Source: Elysia marginata
Lineage: Eukaryota; Mollusca; Gastropoda; Plakobranchidae
Direction: 5' to 3'
Length of the DNA stretch: 22,507 bases
Assembly: GCA_019649035.1 (NCBI GenBank)
Contig: BMAT01012290.1
Span: forward strand, 20,789-43,295
Positions 20,094-22,507 of the stretch are shown here, in pieces; position 1 is the stretch's first letter; every line of letters starts with the position of its first letter. The notes beneath the pieces are model-generated. The model saw only the letters and a program-made list of their open reading frames with translations, searched no databases and was not told the origin of the DNA. The translations under genes were made by a program, and so were the position numbers.

Positions 20094-20411
20094 GGGCAGC
20101 GTGGCACAGTGGTTAGCGCGTCGGACTCGAGATCTGGAGGTAGTGAGTTCAAATCCCGACCATGCCATGTTGCAGTTGCCTTGGGAAAGCAAACTACTCT
20201 AACTTTCCCAGTCCACCTACCTGTAAAATGGGTATCCAGCTACATGCGATTTATTTGAATTGGTGGTATGCCCCTGCAACACCCTGCATAAGGGTTTAAA
20301 GTGACCTTGAAATGCACTGGTGTCCTGGGGCATTAGTGGCGCTGCTCTGTGGCGGCATAGTTACGCTGACTAACGAAGCCAAATTTCCCGAAAGCGGTTA
20401 ATAAAGTGTAT
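20094..20411 (+). mobile_element. tRNA-derived SINE family 2, full-length plus copy
   Basis: Starts GGGCAGCGTGGCACAGTGG. The A-box-like region is TGGTTAGCGCG and the B-box-like region is GAGTTCAAATCCC, followed by CCGACCATGCC. The body carries CCTTGGGAAAGCAAAC and TCCACCTACC. The conserved 3' part is GGGGCATTAGTGGCGC, GCTCTGTGGCGG and CTAACGAAGCCAAA, then CGGTTAATAAAGTGTAT. It aligns along its whole length with the minus-strand copy at 6214-6523 and by its head with 7636-7713. The element lacks an obvious target-site duplication. Short open frames crossing it are not genes. Confidence 0.88.
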
Positions 20412-22307
20412 GTAAATAGACTATAAAGCCCGTTAGTGAGGTTATAGGCCTCATTAGATCACCTCTTTTTCTATGATTTATGAGACTTGGAAGGTCCAAA
20501 GCTTTCATTCTAGAGTTAGAAAACATATTTATCTATAGCCTGGATAAGCCCAAGATCTATCCTAGGGATTTGGAGCTTTCATCTTGCATTTTACTATAGG
20601 TTCTACCTGTGATGATTTCTTCCGTTCTAGCCCTAGGGCCTCCTGGCTCTGCTTCTCAAGTTTCTTTCCACTTTTTGAAGGCTTTTTTTTCAGGTCAAGT
20701 TGATCAATAACACTAAGTTTTCTCTTTATACATGATACTGCGCTCTTTTTAACAACTGCGAATAAAGTAAAACAAGTGAGGCATGGCACTAAACCTGCCA
20801 GAGGGTCGTGGGAACATCTTCTCACTACCTGAACTTTAAAACCCCACACCGTAAGACAGTCACTGCTGGTCCGTGCAAAAAGGACATCATCTGGATGTAT
20901 AAAAGTGACCCTACAAGATGACATAGCAAGGAGGCCAAGAAGGAAGAAATGCATGGAAACAAAGAAATATAATAATAAAAATGAATATCCGCCAGAAATC
21001 GTCCAGTCCCATTCTGAGCTGCAGGCAGTTTATCCGTTTCAAACTCCTGAAAATCAATTAAACGTACTTGCTTTGAAAATTGATACAACACAACATTTTG
21101 AAATATAAACCTGTATTCTATCTTTTGCATTATGTTGCTGAAGTTCTAGGCTTTTTACTCTTATGAAAAAATGAAAACTTTCGACTTTAGTTGGTTTTTT
21201 TGGAATTGGGGCCACGGGTCACTATTTTAGTCGGAAAGGTCGAGTTTACATGATAAAAAAAACTCTTTGATATGTTTGGAATAAGGAAAAATGAAGGGAA
21301 GTATCGCTTAATCTTCCCTCCGTGCTTTCACAGACACCATTGTTTAAAGGGACAAGAGATAAATTGTTTTGTTTTATATATTTAATTGCAATTGCCAAGT
21401 TTAAATGTACACAGTATTAACAGACGTTTGCTGTGCCATGAACGAGACAATCATTTAAGTATTTTCATACAAACCCACATATTGAACATTACCGATTTTG
21501 AGGTTTGAGCTGCGACCCATCAAAGTGAGTCTCATGTCGAGAGTTTTCCATGACCTCCAAGCAGTTTTAAAAAGCAAAATTATGGAAGATGTATAAATAC
21601 CTTAACAGGTTAAAATAATGAAAATATATAAATACTGATGGTCGTTTTTCAAGAGCATGTTTTTTTTCTTTAGACTTATTGAAATATCTCGAGAGATACC
21701 TTCAAAGCCATGGAGTCGTTTGTAATTATAAATAGCAAAACATAATCACTATTAACCATGACATACGAGTAATAATACGAAGATGAAGTAATTGCTTCCC
21801 CAAGATATCACTAATAATGAAATAAAAAACCATACCACTCTACGCTTTATGGCTAGCAAAATTTGTCATTTATCACTTGCTACCCATCATGCTCACTACA
21901 ATCTGCATACATTTTTTTTGCCAGCAAAATGACTCTTGCTGCAGCTGATGAATAAAATCAAGATAATAATAGTTCAAAAGTAATTGAGTTCTGGGCCCCC
22001 TAGAACAACAAACTGTGACATGTAACTTTATCTCCATTAAAGGCGTAAAAGAATGACGTATCAATTGGTGGTTATGTGAGAGATTATGTCAACAAGAGCC
22101 TAGACCACTGTTAATCTTATCATGGCTTCTGTTTGCTTTTGCCATGCGCAGTGGCCTAGCCCGTTTCCTGCTAATTGAGCATTTCAACTTCCGCCAGCAG
22201 CTCTGCGTCGATGCGGTATCAGAGATAAGGTGATGAGGACTGGAGAGAAGGCAAATGGGTTTCAATTTGTTGATTACAAATACAAGTTTTGCATCAGATG
22301 CTTATGA
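20412..22307. other. non-coding, no supported gene
   Basis: A 130-codon minus frame (20562-20954) has a Lys-rich end (KRKLSVIDQLDLKKK) but no recognised domain. The overlapping plus frame 20905-21108 is equally unconvincing. 21130-22100 is AT-rich. A balanced-composition patch at 22100-22260 contains a possible small exon described under findings. Confidence 0.4.
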
Positions 22308-22345
22308 AGAGAGAGAAAGAGAGAGAGATTAGATAGAGAGACAAT
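22308..22345. repeat. GA microsatellite
   Basis: GAGAGAGAAAGAGAGAGAGA followed by degenerate GATA/GAGA units. Confidence 0.8.
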
Positions 22346-22460
22346 TTAGAGAAAACAGATAGAAATGCAGACAGGCGTAAAATAAGGGGAAGCCTAAATA
22401 AATATACGGCGTTTGAGGATATGGCGAAGTAAAAAGAGATTTTAAAAAAGTGCAAAAGAT

Positions 22461-22502
22461 GGAAGAGAGAGAGAGAGAGAGACATGCGCACACACACACA
22501 CG
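22461..22502. repeat. (GA)n-(CA)n compound microsatellite
   Basis: About nine GA units, a short ACATGCG linker and seven CA units, ending at the window edge. Confidence 0.9.
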
Positions 22503-22507
22503 TAGAG

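Noticed and set aside
20562..20954. 130-codon minus-strand frame with Lys-rich end
   Set aside because: No domain, no splice or homology evidence. A competing plus-strand frame overlaps it.
1..22507. CRISPR arrays, operons, bacterial defence islands or integrated phage
   Set aside because: The sequence is eukaryotic in character (SINEs, LINEs, MITEs, microsatellites), and the tandem repeats present have no unique spacers.

Overview
This is eukaryotic, AT-rich, gene-poor DNA crowded with repeats. The only intact, recognisable protein-coding gene is a single-exon seven-transmembrane receptor on the minus strand (10328-11419). Its TM7 end and short tail resemble the large lineage-specific chemosensory-type GPCR families of gastropods. 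Together with V-SINE-like and tRNA-derived SINEs and mollusc-style LINE fragments, this suggests a mollusc, most likely a heterobranch gastropod (sea slug or sea hare). That assignment is inference from family resemblance, not from a database match.

Layout. 1-2860 is non-coding with GA- and GAA-rich microsatellites and a short tandem duplication. 2856-3187 is a SINE with a 14-bp target-site duplication. 4851-5480 is the 3' end of an RTE/BovB-like LINE, followed by a CTTATTCC minisatellite (5594-5802). 6214-7713 is a nested repeat block: a full SINE, a decayed LINE endonuclease domain, a 215-bp perfect-ended palindromic MITE and a SINE head. 7714-10242 is AT-rich with nothing recognisable. 10328-11419 is the receptor gene. 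11571-15689 is again AT-rich and empty. 15690-16880 (minus) is a decayed LINE reverse transcriptase. 16909-18481 (plus) is an unidentified, broken coding-like stretch cut near its end by a second copy of the same MITE (18234-18452). 18460-22507 holds microsatellites, a second full SINE (20094-20411) and otherwise unremarkable sequence.

The strongest unusual signal is the pair of 215-bp foldback elements. They share an identical 11-nt loop and 102-bp arms and are flanked by TA. At three arm positions the two copies differ in both arms at once, so pairing is preserved (compensatory change). Removing copy 2 with one TA leaves an open frame running across the empty site. No operon, CRISPR, integron or defence-type system is present, and none of the genes here form a pathway together.
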